Source: Candidatus Falkowbacteria bacterium HGW-Falkowbacteria-2 (lineage in GTDB: Bacteria > Patescibacteriota > Patescibacteriia > Patescibacteriales > UBA12465). Taken from it: a stretch of DNA of 7,558 nt. The stretch's first letter is position 1. Every line of letters starts with the position of its first letter. The translations under genes were made by a program, and so were the position numbers. The stretch spans positions 1-7,558 of the forward strand of contig PHAH01000037.1 in the NCBI GenBank assembly GCA_002841655.1, written 5' to 3'. The notes beneath the pieces were generated by a model, which did no database searches, had not been told where the DNA came from, and saw only the letters and a program-made list of their open reading frames with translations. Shown one piece after another: positions 1-6,678 of this stretch.

Positions 1-753
1 TTAAGATATTTTAAGAAGCAATATGGAGCCGACAGTATGACGGTTGTGCTTTGTGGGGCGATTAGTGACTCCGATCGCGTTGCCGCTTCCCGAATATTTG
101 GTTCTTTTCCTTCAAATGATTGGAAGGATAAGCCGAAAGTGAAGGAGAAGCAACTTAAGCCTGCTATAAAAACTGTTTTCAAAAAAATTGATCAGATTAA
201 CTTAGCCTTAGCAGTTCGCACCTATCCGGCGGATCACAAAGATGAGCTTACGGTTAAATTATTGAGTGTGATTCTCGGGGGTTCAATGAGCTCGCGCTTA
301 TTTATTTCTCTTCGTGAGCGCTCAGGTTTAGCTTATTATGTACGTACACATTCCGAGCATTATACTGACTCTGGGTATCTAAGCGCGCAGGCAGGCATAC
401 CGAAAGACAAGGCAGAGGCAGCTATTAAGATTATTTTAGATGAATATAAACGCATTGCCAGCGAAGAAGTGCCGATTGAGGAGCTATCACGCGCGAAGGA
501 CTTGGTTTCAGGTCGATTATTAATGCAACTAGAAGCGAGCGACGATATTGCTAATTGGTATGGCCTCCAGGCTGTTCTCCGAGACAAGTTAACTGATCCC
601 GACGAAATTGAAAAGAAACTGCGAAAAGTTACCAGCGCAGACATATTGCGTGTCGCCAAAGATATTATGAAAACGAATAATTTGAATCTAGCGATGATCG
701 GACCCTTAAAAAAGGCTGACGATGCCCGCCTGGCTAAATTATTGAAACTATAA
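1..753 (+). CDS. M16 family zinc peptidase, C-terminal part (5' end outside window)
   Basis: The reading frame is open from the first base, so the gene begins upstream; 250 residues of what is usually a protein of about 400-430 residues are present. The ATG at position 37 is internal: the codons before it (LRYFKKQYGADS) continue the typical M16 linker 'F..K.Y.a..m.v...G'. The visible part is the second, non-catalytic M16 domain, with the family segment ILGGSMSSRLFISLRERSGL around 271-330, followed by AYYV; the Arg/Tyr of this stretch helps hold substrate in M16B enzymes (family knowledge). The HxxEH zinc motif belongs to the missing N-terminal half, so activity cannot be judged. M16B enzymes cleave peptides or presequence-like substrates. 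The stop is only 10 bp before the helicase gene, so the two are probably co-transcribed. Family assignment is solid; the substrate is unknown. Confidence 0.88.
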   Translation, partial: LRYFKKQYGADSMTVVLCGAISDSDRVAASRIFGSFPSNDWKDKPKVKEKQLKPAIKTVFKKIDQINLALAVRTYPADHKDELTVKLLSVILGGSMSSRLFISLRERSGLAYYVRTHSEHYTDSGYLSAQAGIPKDKAEAAIKIILDEYKRIASEEVPIEELSRAKDLVSGRLLMQLEASDDIANWYGLQAVLRDKLTDPDEIEKKLRKVTSADILRVAKDIMKTNNLNLAMIGPLKKADDARLAKLLKL

Positions 754-763
754 AAAGGTAATT

Positions 764-3703
764 ATGTCTTCAACGAAGGCAAAACTTAACGCTGGTCAAC
801 AAGCCGCCGTGCTTCATCGCAATGGTCCGCTTTTAGTTGTGGCTGGCGCTGGTACTGGCAAGACGACGGTATTAATTAACCGACTAGCTTCTATTTTGGA
901 AACAGAAAAAATTGATAGTGACCGGATATTATTGTTAACTTTCACTGAGAAATCAGCCCAGGAAATGGAGGAAAGAGCTGATAGATTGCTTCCATACGGA
1001 TATCTAGATCTCTGGATTAATACTTTTCACGGATTTTGTGAGCGTATTTTAAGGGAGCACGCGCTTGATATCGGTCTACCAGCCGATTTCCGTGTTTTAA
1101 GCGCAACTGAACAATGGATGCTCGTGAAGAAGAACCTGAACTTATTTGATCTTGATTATTATCGACCGCTTGGTAATCCGACAAAGTTTATTTCTGAGTT
1201 ATTAAAACATTTTTCTCGTTTAAAAGACGAAAATATCTCCGCCTCAGAATATTTGGCTTACGCGGCCACAGCGACTAGCACAGAAGGAGGAGAGGCAGAT
1301 GAAGATGATGAGAACAATATAATGGAAGGCAGTCGTTTGCGAGAGCTGGCAGGCGCTTATGATGTCTATAACCGCCTTCTACTAGATAATAGTTGGGTTG
1401 ATTTTGGTGATTTAATTATTTATACCCTAAAACTTTTCCGTGAACGTCCAAATATTTTAAAACACTATCATGACCGCTTCAAATACATCATGGTGGATGA
1501 ATTTCAGGACACTAATTGGGCCCAATATGAACTAGTGAAGCTACTAGGTGTACCAGAAAACAATATCATGGTTGTTGGTGATGACGATCAAGCAATTTAT
1601 CGTTTTCGGGGGGCCTCGCTGGCGAATATCATGCAGTTTAAAGATGATTTTCCGGCTGCACCAGAAATCGTGCTCACTGAAAACTACCGTTCCAGACAAG
1701 ATATTCTCGACATTGCTCATGAATTCATCAAGCATAATAATCCTAACCGTCTGGAAGATAAGTTGAAAATTGAAAAAGGCTTAGTGGCTAAGGGTGAGGC
1801 GGCGAAATTGGGTCAGCCGCCGGTATTCCACTTACTAGACAGACAAGAAGATGAGCTCGCTTTTGTAGCGGACAAAATTACTGAGATTTATGAGCGCGAT
1901 CGAGTCACCGGTGATGAAGACTGGTCGAAATTTGCTATTCTTGCTCGCTCTAACGACGCTGCGGGACTATTCGTGAAAGAACTTACCCGTCGGGGCATAC
2001 CAAATCAGTTTGTGTCTTTAAGGGGACTATATTTCAAGCCGATTATTCTGGATTGTCTCGCCTATTTAAGACTGCTTGATAACTATCATGAATCAACAGC
2101 CTTATTCCGAGTGTTAGGTTTGGAGCCGTTTAAAGTGACGCACTCTGATATTATTAGTCTCAATCGTTTTGCGCGGTTGAAGGCCTGGTCTCTATTTGAA
2201 ACTTTAAACAAGGCCGAGTTGGTGCCAGATTTAAGTGCGGACGCTTTACCGGCAATTAATCGCTTGCTCGAGTTAATTACCAAACATTCTGCTCTGGTGC
2301 AGACAACTTTGCCTAGCCGATTGTTTTTTAAATTTGTTGAGGAATCGGGATTATTGAAGGGTCTAAATATTGATACTGATCAAGAGACTTTTTCCTATCT
2401 CAATCAGTTTTATCAAAAGATAAAACGCTTTGAAGAAGGAATGTCAGAAGTGAAATTAGCTGATTTCATGGAAGCGATGAATCTGGAGTTAGAGGCCGGT
2501 GAAAGTGGATCGTTGCGCCTTGATTATATTGATGCTGAGACGGTCAAGGTGATGACCGTGCATGCCGCTAAGGGATTGGAGTTTCCTTATGTCTTTGTAG
2601 TTAATTTGGCGGACAAGAAATTTCCCACTATCAACCGTAGTGAAAAAATACCGCTGCCCGCTGGTTTGGTTAAAGAAATACTAGTTGATTCAAAAGATGC
2701 TCACACCGAAGAGGAGCGACGCTTGTTTTATGTTGCCCTAACACGCGCCAAGCAAGAGTTATATTTAACCTGTGCCAAAGACTACGGTGGCGCTCGTGAA
2801 AAGAAAGTTTCACGCTTTGCCGAAGAAGCTGGTATTATACCCATTACCTCCGGCGCCTTAGTTGAGAAGAATGAATTATTGCGTGACCTAGCGGCCGAGG
2901 GCGCAGCCCTTATTGAAGAACAGGTGAGCATTGATCAGCTTCCAAAGAGATTTTCTTTTTCACAGCTTGCAGCCTATGATAATTGCCCGCTACAGTATAA
3001 ATATGCTTTTATTTTGAAAATTCCGGCACCAACAGACAAGCCGAGTTTAATATTTGGTCGTTTGATGCACGGAATCTTTTATGACTACTTGAAACCATTC
3101 ACCGCAGACTTCCAGGGGAGCTTGTTTCCCGCTGATGAGGCTGAACAAATGGCGAGCTTCGAACGCTTAGAGCAGTTACTTGCAAGTCACTGGGTTGAGG
3201 ATGGCTACGAAAGTGCTGAGCAACGTGAGAATTATCGGACGAAAGCCAAGCAGGCCTTAAAAGATTTTCACGCCTCGTTATTTGCAGAAGATAGAAAGCC
3301 GCAGCCATATTTTTTGGAAAAGAATTTTTCCTTTAAGATTGGAGGCGAAATATTGAAAGGCGCAATTGATCGCGTAGATCGAGTTGAGGGCGGGGTTGAA
3401 GTTGTGGACTATAAAACCGGTAAACCTAAGGAAAAATTAGAATGGCAGGATCGTCGACAACTCATCCTATATCAGCTGTTCTTGGAAGAAGTTTTACAAA
3501 TGCGCGTTTTGTCCTTAAAATATTATTATGTCGAGGGCGGAAAGTCGCTCGCCTTTGTGCCAAAAGAGAAAGAGAAGGATAAGTTGAAACTAGAAGTGAT
3601 TGCCCAAATTGCAGCGATTAAAGAAAGACGATTCCTGCCTAAACCTAATCAGATGTGTCAGTTCTGCGATTTCAAAAATATCTGCGAATTCAAACAAAGA
3701 TAA
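764..3703 (+). CDS. UvrD/PcrA-like superfamily 1 helicase fused to PD-(D/E)XK Fe-S nuclease (AdnB/AddB-like architecture)
   Basis: A predicted ATP-dependent DNA motor-nuclease of 979 residues, probably cytoplasmic and acting on DNA ends in repair. All SF1A helicase motifs are visible: Q-motif LNAGQ (8-12), Walker A GAGTGKT (28-34), Ia LTFTEKSAQEM (58-68), Walker B MVDEFQDTN (243-251), III VVGDDDQAIYRFRGA (270-284), IV ENYRS (306-310), V TVHAAKGLEFPYVFV (598-612) and VI EERRLFYVALTRAK (650-663). From about 730 an AddB/RecB-type nuclease follows: His769, Asp869 in GAIDRVD, Asp882-Tyr883-Lys884 in VVDYKTGKP, and Gln899/Tyr903. Cys741 plus Cys965, Cys968 and Cys974 fit the 4Fe-4S staple known from AddB, Cas4 and AdnAB. 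Motif III is of UvrD/PcrA style rather than RecB. The start has a weak SD (AAAAAGG, 5 nt before the ATG). No partner subunit lies beside it. An acidic insert (about 174-185, EGGEADEDDE) lies in the helicase. The nuclease polarity and the partner are unknown. Confidence 0.93.
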   Translation: MSSTKAKLNAGQQAAVLHRNGPLLVVAGAGTGKTTVLINRLASILETEKIDSDRILLLTFTEKSAQEMEERADRLLPYGYLDLWINTFHGFCERILREHALDIGLPADFRVLSATEQWMLVKKNLNLFDLDYYRPLGNPTKFISELLKHFSRLKDENISASEYLAYAATATSTEGGEADEDDENNIMEGSRLRELAGAYDVYNRLLLDNSWVDFGDLIIYTLKLFRERPNILKHYHDRFKYIMVDEFQDTNWAQYELVKLLGVPENNIMVVGDDDQAIYRFRGASLANIMQFKDDFPAAPEIVLTENYRSRQDILDIAHEFIKHNNPNRLEDKLKIEKGLVAKGEAAKLGQPPVFHLLDRQEDELAFVADKITEIYERDRVTGDEDWSKFAILARSNDAAGLFVKELTRRGIPNQFVSLRGLYFKPIILDCLAYLRLLDNYHESTALFRVLGLEPFKVTHSDIISLNRFARLKAWSLFETLNKAELVPDLSADALPAINRLLELITKHSALVQTTLPSRLFFKFVEESGLLKGLNIDTDQETFSYLNQFYQKIKRFEEGMSEVKLADFMEAMNLELEAGESGSLRLDYIDAETVKVMTVHAAKGLEFPYVFVVNLADKKFPTINRSEKIPLPAGLVKEILVDSKDAHTEEERRLFYVALTRAKQELYLTCAKDYGGAREKKVSRFAEEAGIIPITSGALVEKNELLRDLAAEGAALIEEQVSIDQLPKRFSFSQLAAYDNCPLQYKYAFILKIPAPTDKPSLIFGRLMHGIFYDYLKPFTADFQGSLFPADEAEQMASFERLEQLLASHWVEDGYESAEQRENYRTKAKQALKDFHASLFAEDRKPQPYFLEKNFSFKIGGEILKGAIDRVDRVEGGVEVVDYKTGKPKEKLEWQDRRQLILYQLFLEEVLQMRVLSLKYYYVEGGKSLAFVPKEKEKDKLKLEVIAQIAAIKERRFLPKPNQMCQFCDFKNICEFKQR

Positions 3704-3713
3704 GTAATAAATT

Positions 3714-4376
3714 ATGATAGGAAAATACGTCCACTGGCGCTGGCTCTTATATATTTTGTTTTTCGGTTTTTGGTCGATTTGGTTAGTGCAACAGCGAGTC
3801 GAAAACTATAGTCGCTACATTGTCGATGATTGCATATCTGATATTAGAGGCTCTCGTCCGGCTGCGTTAGTTCTTGGCGCGAGTGTAAAGGATGTTGTTA
3901 GTCCGGTGTATGCCGATCGCCTAGATACTGCGTCGGAACTATACCAGAAGGGACTAGTTGAAAAGATTATCGTGAGTGGCGATCATGGACGAACTTATTA
4001 TGACGAGGTTAACGCAGGGAAAGATTATATGCTGGCTAAGAATATACCGGCTGAAGATATTTTTCTCGACCATGCTGGTTTTGATACCTATGATAGCGTT
4101 TATAGAGCCAAAGAAATCTTTGGCGCCGATAACATTTTAATTGTCACTCAGGATTTTCACCTACCAAGAGCCTTGTTTATCGCCAATCGGCTTGATATGA
4201 CCGCCTGGGGTTGTCGCGCAGACAAGAGATATTACTTAAATAGTGGTCAAATGGAAAGACGCGAATACCTTGCTTCAATCAAAGCCTGGATAGATGTAAA
4301 TATTAAGTCTAAGCCCCGCTTCCTAGGTGAAAGGATAGATATCAGTGGTGATGGTCGTGTCACTTGGGATGAATAA
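3714..4376 (+). CDS. SanA/YdcF family (DUF218) membrane-anchored protein
   Basis: 220 residues: one N-terminal hydrophobic segment (about 10-26, WLLYILFFGFWSIWLV) and then a soluble domain, probably on the outer face of the membrane. DUF218 signatures are in order: ALVLGASV (51-58), the SGDHG loop (88-92), a YDEVNAGKDYML stretch (96-107), FDTYDS (123-128) and IVTQDFHLPRAL (143-154). The C-terminus ends in the GDGRVTWDE tail seen in SanA-like members. Relatives such as SanA and ElyC affect envelope integrity or undecaprenyl-phosphate-linked cell-wall steps in E. coli; the biochemical reaction is not well settled, so function here is inferred only as envelope-related. It starts 10 bp after the helicase stop with an A/T-rich spacer and no SD, and ends 13 bp before the chosen ruvB start, consistent with an operon position. 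Confidence 0.88.
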   Translation: MIGKYVHWRWLLYILFFGFWSIWLVQQRVENYSRYIVDDCISDIRGSRPAALVLGASVKDVVSPVYADRLDTASELYQKGLVEKIIVSGDHGRTYYDEVNAGKDYMLAKNIPAEDIFLDHAGFDTYDSVYRAKEIFGADNILIVTQDFHLPRALFIANRLDMTAWGCRADKRYYLNSGQMERREYLASIKAWIDVNIKSKPRFLGERIDISGDGRVTWDE

Positions 4377-4389
4377 ATATAATAATAAT

Positions 4390-5406
4390 ATGTCTGAGAA
4401 CCAGAGGCTGCTCGATCCGGAGGAAACAACTGAAGAATCAGCTTTAGAAACGACTTTGCGGCCGCGTTTTTTGCGCGAATATATTGGGCAGGAAAGCGTG
4501 AAGGCAAACCTGGAAATTGCTATCATGGCAGCGAAGCAGCGCAAGGAGCCAATTGAACACGTTTTGTTGTACGGCGCCCCTGGTTTGGGCAAAACAACTT
4601 TAGCGCACGTTATTGCTAATGAGCTCGGCGCAAATATTCGCGTTACCTCGGGCCCGGCAATTGAGAAAGGTGGAGACTTAGCTGCGATTTTAAGCAATCT
4701 TGAAGAGGGGGACGTATTGTTTATTGATGAAATCCATCGTTTACCAAAAGCAGTCGAAGAAATTTTGTATCCAGCAATGGAGGATTATGCTCTCGACATT
4801 ATTATGGGCAAGGGACCTAGCGCTCGTACACTGCGTCTTGATTTGCCGAAGTTCACTATTATCGGCGCAACCACTCTCGCTAGTCTATTGTCGGCTCCGC
4901 TCCGCGACCGCTTTGGGCTTTCCCATCATCTTGAATTCTATCAGGCCGCCGAAATGGAAAAAATTATTGCGCGTAGTGCTAAGATTTTAAATATCGATCT
5001 CTCAGGAGAAACAGCTACGGCAATTGCCGGTCGTTCGCGCCGTACTCCTCGTATCGCTAATCGTTTATTAAAGCGCGTACGTGACTATTGTCAGGTGAGA
5101 AACAGCGGTGACATTAGCTTAGATGCTTGTCAGCAAGCTTTTGCTTTGTTGGCTGTTGATCATCTTGGTCTTGATGCTGTTGACCGAAAGATTCTTGAGG
5201 TACTTATTGACAAGTTCCGTGGCGGACCAGTAGGGCTCAACACTTTAGCTGCGGCTACCGGAGAAGAAATTGATACTTTAGAAAATATTTACGAACCATA
5301 TTTATTACAGCTCGGATTTCTTGATCGCTCACCCCGAGGGCGCCTGGCAACTGCCTCCGCCTATGAGCATCTAGGGAAGAAGCTGAATGAGAACGGACTG
5401 CTTTGA
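4390..5406 (+). CDS. ruvB: Holliday junction branch migration ATPase RuvB
   Basis: RuvB is the AAA+ ring motor that with RuvA drives Holliday junction branch migration in recombinational repair. From the ATG at 4390 it has 338 residues, close to the 336 of E. coli. Visible elements: IGQ (32-34), Walker A GAPGLGKT (62-69), TSGPAIEKGGDLAA (86-99), Walker B FIDEIH (111-116), LYPAMEDYALDI (126-137), sensor 1 GATT (159-162), the Arg-finger segment LRDRFG (171-176), sensor 2 TPRIANR (219-225) and the winged-helix end DKFRGGPVGL and SPRGR. Oddities: Leu163 follows GATT where Arg is usual, and Arg218 replaces the common Gly before TPRIANR. Start choice: GTG 4345, ATG 4351 and ATG 4369 are in frame but would overlap the upstream gene and add residues not seen in the family; no start has a clear SD, so coupling to the preceding stop is plausible. 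ruvA is not in the window. Confidence 0.96.
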   Translation: MSENQRLLDPEETTEESALETTLRPRFLREYIGQESVKANLEIAIMAAKQRKEPIEHVLLYGAPGLGKTTLAHVIANELGANIRVTSGPAIEKGGDLAAILSNLEEGDVLFIDEIHRLPKAVEEILYPAMEDYALDIIMGKGPSARTLRLDLPKFTIIGATTLASLLSAPLRDRFGLSHHLEFYQAAEMEKIIARSAKILNIDLSGETATAIAGRSRRTPRIANRLLKRVRDYCQVRNSGDISLDACQQAFALLAVDHLGLDAVDRKILEVLIDKFRGGPVGLNTLAAATGEEIDTLENIYEPYLLQLGFLDRSPRGRLATASAYEHLGKKLNENGLL

Positions 5407-5410
5407 CCCT

Positions 5411-6460
5411 ATGCTGTCATTAATAGACTATGATTACATCTTGCCGCGAGAATTAATCGCGCAAGAACCGGCTAAGCCGCGCGATCACGCTCGGCTTTTG
5501 TGTGTGAATCGCCAAAGCGGTGAGACACGTCATTTGCGTTTTGACGCCCTATCTGACGAGCTTCGGAAAGGAGATGTGTTAGTAGTAAATGATTCAAAAG
5601 TATTTCCAGCTCGCTTAATTGGCACCAAAGAAAGCGGTGGCCGTGTGGAAATTTTTTTGCATCACCATCTTAGTGAGGGTCGCTGGGAGTGCTTGGTGGG
5701 AGGACGAATCCGTCCTGGCTTGAAGATAAAGCTAAGCAATAAGTTCGAGGCTTCACTTATATGTGATCAAGGTGATGGCACCTGGCTGGTTGATTTCAAT
5801 GCAAACGGGGCAGAGTTCTATAAAATAATTGAACGCATTGGCCACATGCCCTTGCCGCCATACATTACTCCCGGGAAGTCGAAGTCTGCGGATAGAGCGA
5901 ATTATCAAACTGTTTATGCAGACGATGCTCATCGGGGTTCGGTAGCAGCGCCAACGGCCGGGCTTCACTTTACCGAGCGCTTACTAAAAAAGATTAGAGA
6001 GCGAGGCGTAAAAGTTGTGCATGTTACCCTACATGTGGGCTTGGGCACTTTCGCCGGCGTTAAGTCTGAAGATATTAGAAAGCACGAAATGCATTCGGAA
6101 TTAGCAATGATTTCGAAGTCATCCGCCCGTGAAATTATGAAAGCGAAGTCAGAGGGGCGGCGTGTTATTGCTGTTGGCACTACGGCCTGTCGCGTTCTTG
6201 AGTCATATGGACAGGCTGTGGCAAAAAATGAACTAGCAATGGGTGAGGCCTATGAAGCCTGGACTAGTATTTTTATTTATCCTGGTTACAAGTTTCAAGT
6301 CATTGATGGTTTAATTACGAACTTTCATTTACCCAAATCAAGTTTAATTATGCTTGTTTCTGCTTTCGCAGGTTATGAAAAGACGATGGCTACTTATCAA
6401 CTTGCAATCGCCGAAAAGTACCGTTTTTACAGCTATGGCGATGCAGTAATTTTTATCTAA
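5411..6460 (+). CDS. queA: S-adenosylmethionine:tRNA ribosyltransferase-isomerase (QueA)
   Basis: QueA transfers and isomerises the ribosyl part of S-adenosylmethionine onto 7-aminomethyl-7-deazaguanine at the wobble base of GUN-anticodon tRNAs, giving epoxyqueuosine. The 349-residue protein matches the family along its length: YDYILPRELIAQEP (7-20), VVNDSKVFPARL (58-69), GHMPLPPYI (144-152), YQTVYA (165-170), GSVAAPTAGLHF (176-187), VTLHVGLGTF (205-214), HEMHSE (225-230), AVGTT (254-258), TNFHLPKSSLIMLVSAFAG (303-321) and EKYRFYSYGDA (335-345). I chose ATG 5411 because it aligns with the usual N-terminus and lies 4 bp after the ruvB stop. ATG 5387, which overlaps ruvB by 20 bp and has AGGGAAGA about 7 nt upstream, would add eight residues and is the alternative. 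No terminator hairpin is visible after the stop. tgt and queG/queH are not in the window. Confidence 0.96.
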   Translation: MLSLIDYDYILPRELIAQEPAKPRDHARLLCVNRQSGETRHLRFDALSDELRKGDVLVVNDSKVFPARLIGTKESGGRVEIFLHHHLSEGRWECLVGGRIRPGLKIKLSNKFEASLICDQGDGTWLVDFNANGAEFYKIIERIGHMPLPPYITPGKSKSADRANYQTVYADDAHRGSVAAPTAGLHFTERLLKKIRERGVKVVHVTLHVGLGTFAGVKSEDIRKHEMHSELAMISKSSAREIMKAKSEGRRVIAVGTTACRVLESYGQAVAKNELAMGEAYEAWTSIFIYPGYKFQVIDGLITNFHLPKSSLIMLVSAFAGYEKTMATYQLAIAEKYRFYSYGDAVIFI

Positions 6461-6478
6461 TATTCATAGAAAATTCAT

Positions 6479-6507
6479 TTGACCAGGCAATTTTTTTTTG
6501 CTATTCT
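6479..6507 (+). promoter_or_regulatory. Strong sigma70-type promoter with extended -10
   Basis: A -35 box TTGACC (6479-6484) and a -10 box TATTCT (6502-6507) are separated by exactly 17 bp. The bases TGC directly before the -10 (6499-6501) form an extended -10 TGn element, and the spacer carries a run of nine T (6491-6499). Transcription would start near 6513-6515 and give a leader of roughly 90 nt before the lipoprotein gene. It lies 18 bp after the queA stop, so the downstream gene has its own transcription unit. Not tested experimentally; the match is by eye. Confidence 0.72.
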
Positions 6508-6528
6508 AACTAAAGATATCTCGTAAAA

Positions 6529-6561
6529 AAATAGCGAAGAAAGGAGGTGTTAATGCTATTT
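6529..6561 (+). promoter_or_regulatory. 5' leader inverted repeat with Shine-Dalgarno in the loop
   Basis: AAATAGC (6529-6535) and GCTATTT (6555-6561) are perfect 7-bp complements around a 19-nt loop. The loop holds AAGGAGGTG (6541-6549), a near-full match to the anti-SD of 16S rRNA, with GGAGG 5 nt before the ATG at 6553. The G of that ATG is the first base of the right arm. The stem is A/T-rich and so only modestly stable; it could present or partly occlude the ribosome site. It is the only strong SD in the window. The structure is seen in sequence; the regulatory role is inference. Confidence 0.45.
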
Positions 6562-6678
6562 GAGATTCGTTCATTACAAATAATCACACAAAACAAATTT
6601 AAAAATGAAAGCAAAAATCGTGTTGTTTTGCACTATATTCTTCGCTATGTTGTCTTGTCAGAAGGAAGAAAGTGCTGA
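6553..6678 (+). CDS. Possible 41-codon leader ORF overlapping the lipoprotein gene
   Basis: An ATG placed 5 nt after the GGAGG of the window's best SD opens a 41-codon frame ending in TGA at 6676-6678. The product would begin MLFEIRSLQIITQNKFKNES and end LSEGRKC. It is basic, has no recognisable domain, and its last 74 bases overlap the lipoprotein gene in a different frame. Two readings are possible: a translated leader peptide that tunes access to the lipoprotein start at 6605, or the stub of a former host gene whose body was replaced when the lipoprotein gene arrived. I do not recognise the peptide. Support is the SD and spacing only; coding bias cannot be judged at this length. Confidence 0.3.
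   Translation: MLFEIRSLQIITQNKFKNESKNRVVLHYILRYVVLSEGRKC

Noticed and set aside
360..659. 99-codon reverse-strand ORF inside the M16 peptidase gene
   Set aside because: It lies wholly antisense to a conserved M16 domain; the product is serine-rich with no family features.
4345..4389. Upstream in-frame ruvB starts (GTG 4345, ATG 4351, ATG 4369)
   Set aside because: They overlap the SanA-like gene or its stop, lack a well-placed SD, and would add up to 15 residues not usual in RuvB; 4390 gives the family length.
4323..4697. 124-codon reverse-strand ORF across the start of ruvB
   Set aside because: It is antisense to well-supported RuvB coding sequence, has no recognisable domain, and no RBS or promoter was seen for it.
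5404..5406. UGA recoded as glycine (code 25)
   Set aside because: TGA ends ruvB exactly where the family ends and no gene contains an in-frame TGA; the standard code fits.
5387..5410. Upstream queA start at ATG 5387
   Set aside because: It has a fair purine-rich site upstream, but the eight added residues (MRTDCFDP) do not align with QueA N-termini, while ATG 5411 does. Kept as an alternative only.
6461..6500. Intrinsic terminator for queA using the nine-T run at 6491-6499
   Set aside because: No stable stem precedes the T-run (only AAAT/ATTT or GCAA/TTGC pairings), and the run lies in the spacer of a good promoter.
6540..6604. Bacteroidota-type promoter (TTTG ... TAnnTTTG) directly before the lipoprotein gene
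   Set aside because: The TTTG at 6559-6562 has GCTA before it, not TAnn, and no other match was found, so only the start context, not the promoter, looks Bacteroidota-like.
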